Source: Tubulanus polymorphus (lineage: Eukaryota > Nemertea > Palaeonemertea > Tubulaniformes > Tubulanidae). Taken from it: DNA of 64,000 nt. The number at the start of each line of letters is the position of its first letter. The stretch's first letter is position 1. Positions 62,687-64,000 of the stretch are shown here, piece by piece. A model generated the notes under the pieces. That model was not told the DNA's origin. It saw only the letters and a program-made list of their open reading frames with translations, and did no database searches. The stretch is from contig NC_134029.1 in NCBI RefSeq assembly GCF_964204645.1, forward strand, positions 715,501-779,500. Direction: 5' to 3'. Both the position numbers and the translations under genes were made by a program.

Positions 62687-62735
62687 TCAATTTGTTCTTG
62701 TCTTCTTCTTCTTTTTCCTTCGAAAGAAACAGCAC
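62687..62735 (-). CDS. Casein kinase 1 gamma-like, terminal exon A
   Basis: Acceptor CCTTTTTTTCACAG, then one base completing a codon, CCFFRRKKKKKTRTN and TGA. It closely resembles the CCCFFKR...K tail of CK1 gamma. Splicing to this exon or to the one at 61951-62008 would give kinases with different palmitoylatable, polybasic anchors. A longer open frame through the same DNA is in another phase and gives Glu/Lys-rich sequence with no known match, so it is not preferred. Confidence 0.6.
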
Positions 62736-62814
62736 CTGTGAAAAAAAGGAAAGTAATGCAAAGATGTGGCGCGACAGCAAAATAAACAATGAAGGCTTTG
62801 AAATCCATTAAAAC

Positions 62815-62846
62815 ACGGGCTGGCTGACTGGCCGGCTGGCTGGTAG
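62815..62846. repeat. GGCTGGCTG short tandem repeat
   Basis: Imperfect CTGGC/CCGGC pentamers, in the intron before terminal exon A. Confidence 0.7.
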
Positions 62847-62889
62847 CCAGCGGACAGCGTAGGGGTACAGCAATTAACAAGCGATTATA

Positions 62890-63245
62890 GTAAAAACAGC
62901 CAGTTTTATAGACCAATTCTAACTTGACAGAACCCCACGAGTCTTATGATTAGTAAATTGAGTTTAAAGTTAAAACTGGATTCAGTTTCAAAGCCGTAGT
63001 TCGAGTTTCTCTCTAGTTTCAATGTTTTAACCGTGTAGTTATCCGGGAGAACTGAGGAACTGGGTCCTGGTCTATACAACCGGACTTCGGCTTCAGTTTC
63101 ATAGTTGTAAGTTAGATTCACAGTCAAAATTCGTCTTTTAGTGTCAAATCTAACTTACAACGAGCAACCGAGTCCCGCTTTATAAACTGGTTACTGACTC
63201 CAGGGAGTTACTGGTATCAAACCCAGTCTATAAAACCAGCCCCAA
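62890..63245. repeat. Dispersed ACTGGGTCC / TATAAAACC-type repeat with hairpin
   Basis: Repeated phrases of the type AACTGGATTCAGTT, AACTGGGTCCTGG and TCTATAAAACCAG, also seen near 14.4, 34.1, 47.5 and 58.5 kb. A perfect 15-bp inverted repeat GTTGTAAGTTAGATT (63104-63118) / AATCTAACTTACAAC (63147-63161) lies in the middle. Confidence 0.5.
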
Positions 63246-63376
63246 CATCACAGGCTTTTAAGAAAATTTCAAAATGATATGATGGAGTTAGAATAACAGT
63301 AAAAACAACCCGACAAGCAGCAAAAAACAATCAACATATTTCATCATATGACTAATCGAAAGAGGCTAATTTCAGA

Positions 63377-63393
63377 CGGACAGACAGACAGAC

Positions 63394-63444
<51 letters not shown>
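63377..63444. repeat. (GACA)n microsatellite
   Basis: About 17 GACA units with one GAGACA interruption. Confidence 0.97.
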
Positions 63445-63445
<1 letters not shown>

Positions 63446-63584
63446 CACGCCTAAAGCAAAAAAAAAAAAACAATCAACATTAGTACGAAGGGAATGAACC
63501 ATTAAACGAATAAATCTGAATTCCATAAACGAAAATCATGAATTTCGAATCAAAATAACGATAATTCAAGGTCAGACGACTCAC

Positions 63585-63608
63585 GTTGCCACGAGACACT
63601 TTGAGCAT
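63585..63608 (-). CDS. Possible 24-nt microexon of the CK1-gamma-like gene
   Basis: An acceptor AATATTTCAG and strong donor GTGAGTCG frame 24 nt on the minus strand, just upstream of the two alternative terminal exons. In the phase those exons require it would encode CSKCLVA plus a split Thr, adding two more cysteines before the Cys-rich tail. Eight-codon insertions near the C-terminus of CK1 gamma isoforms would be compatible with this. No conservation evidence. Confidence 0.35.
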
Positions 63609-64000
63609 CTGAAATATTCCACATTTATGATAGACACAAAATTAATGTACGTAAAATAGAAATACAGCCGAAAAACAAGTTTCTGGTTCAAACCGTTTAC
63701 ACTAATGAAAGGCAAACTGATAATATCATAATACTGTTATTACGAACTATGTTCAACATTCAGTTGAACATAGTTTAACAGTATAGAAACCCAGCCGGCC
63801 GGCCAGCCCAGTGAAACCTTTCAAAATACACAACACTAATGGCTCGATGATTAGATACACAGTCACCCCCCCCCCCTTCTGGGCATCTGTATTCCTGAGC
63901 CCCCAAAGCCTCCCACAAGGCACCTGTAATGTGGACCCCCAGAGGCTCACGTCCATTAGGCCTCTAACTACTACTAAAATAAAGATTCTTCATGAAATAC
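63609..64000. other. No exon recognised; small palindrome
   Basis: Probable intron of the CK1-gamma-like gene. It contains a palindrome at 63730-63784: AACTATGTTCAAC / GTTGAACATAGTT around a 5-nt loop, with outer ATACTGTTA / TAACAGTAT. Confidence 0.5.

Noticed and set aside
62517-62916. Minus-strand ORFs giving a Lys/Glu-rich peptide over terminal exon A
   Set aside because: They run through the acceptor and the 56-bp tandem repeat in other frames; the spliced phase gives the CK1-gamma-like tail instead.

Overview
The window looks like a piece of a metazoan nuclear genome. It is A/T-rich and intron-rich, carries tandem repeats and foldback elements, and its genes have GT..AG introns, a vertebrate-style nuclear tRNA and a neural-type protocadherin. 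A lophotrochozoan such as a mollusc would fit, but that placement is inference: nothing in the window fixes the species.

Layout. Bases 1-31000 hold almost no recognisable protein-coding sequence. They contain a minus-strand tRNA-Ser(UGA) with a Pol III terminator (12344-12449), a degenerate tRNA-like element (22891-22961), many minisatellites and microsatellites, an isolated well-bordered 54-nt candidate exon (14227-14280), and scattered copies of a small element that resembles a hammerhead-ribozyme core. Bases 31093-46844 (+) hold a complete protocadherin gene. One large exon encodes the signal peptide, seven cadherin repeats, the membrane segment and the proximal tail. After a 10-kb intron, three further exons encode a Ser/Thr/Asn-rich cytoplasmic tail; the exons join in frame to 1196 residues. 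Its likely 3' end is near 48.7 kb.

Bases 48.7-54.9 kb are intergenic. They hold a 29-bp minisatellite of 20 copies, a (GAGAGG)-type satellite, the 3' end of a retroelement with a TTATC tail between inverted repeats, and a foldback element.

Bases 55073-57874 (-) encode, in ten exons, a complete 337-residue ATP-dependent NAD(P)H-hydrate dehydratase (NAXD/CARKD). This housekeeping metabolite-repair enzyme returns damaged hydrated NADH/NADPH to use. Its introns carry a near-perfect palindromic MITE with an 8-bp target duplication, and a minisatellite that grew out of an exon/intron boundary.

Bases about 58.25-64 kb (-) hold the 3' end of another gene. Two alternative last exons encode Cys-rich polybasic tails (CCCFTCKKRKKKKPKRPK-stop and CCFFRRKKKKKTRTN-stop) closely resembling the membrane-anchoring C-terminus of casein kinase 1 gamma. 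The kinase domain would lie beyond the right edge.

The genes are not an operon or pathway. The protocadherin acts in cell adhesion, NAXD in cofactor repair and CK1 gamma in membrane-proximal signalling. NAXD and the CK1-gamma-like gene are in tandem on the minus strand, roughly 0.4 kb apart.
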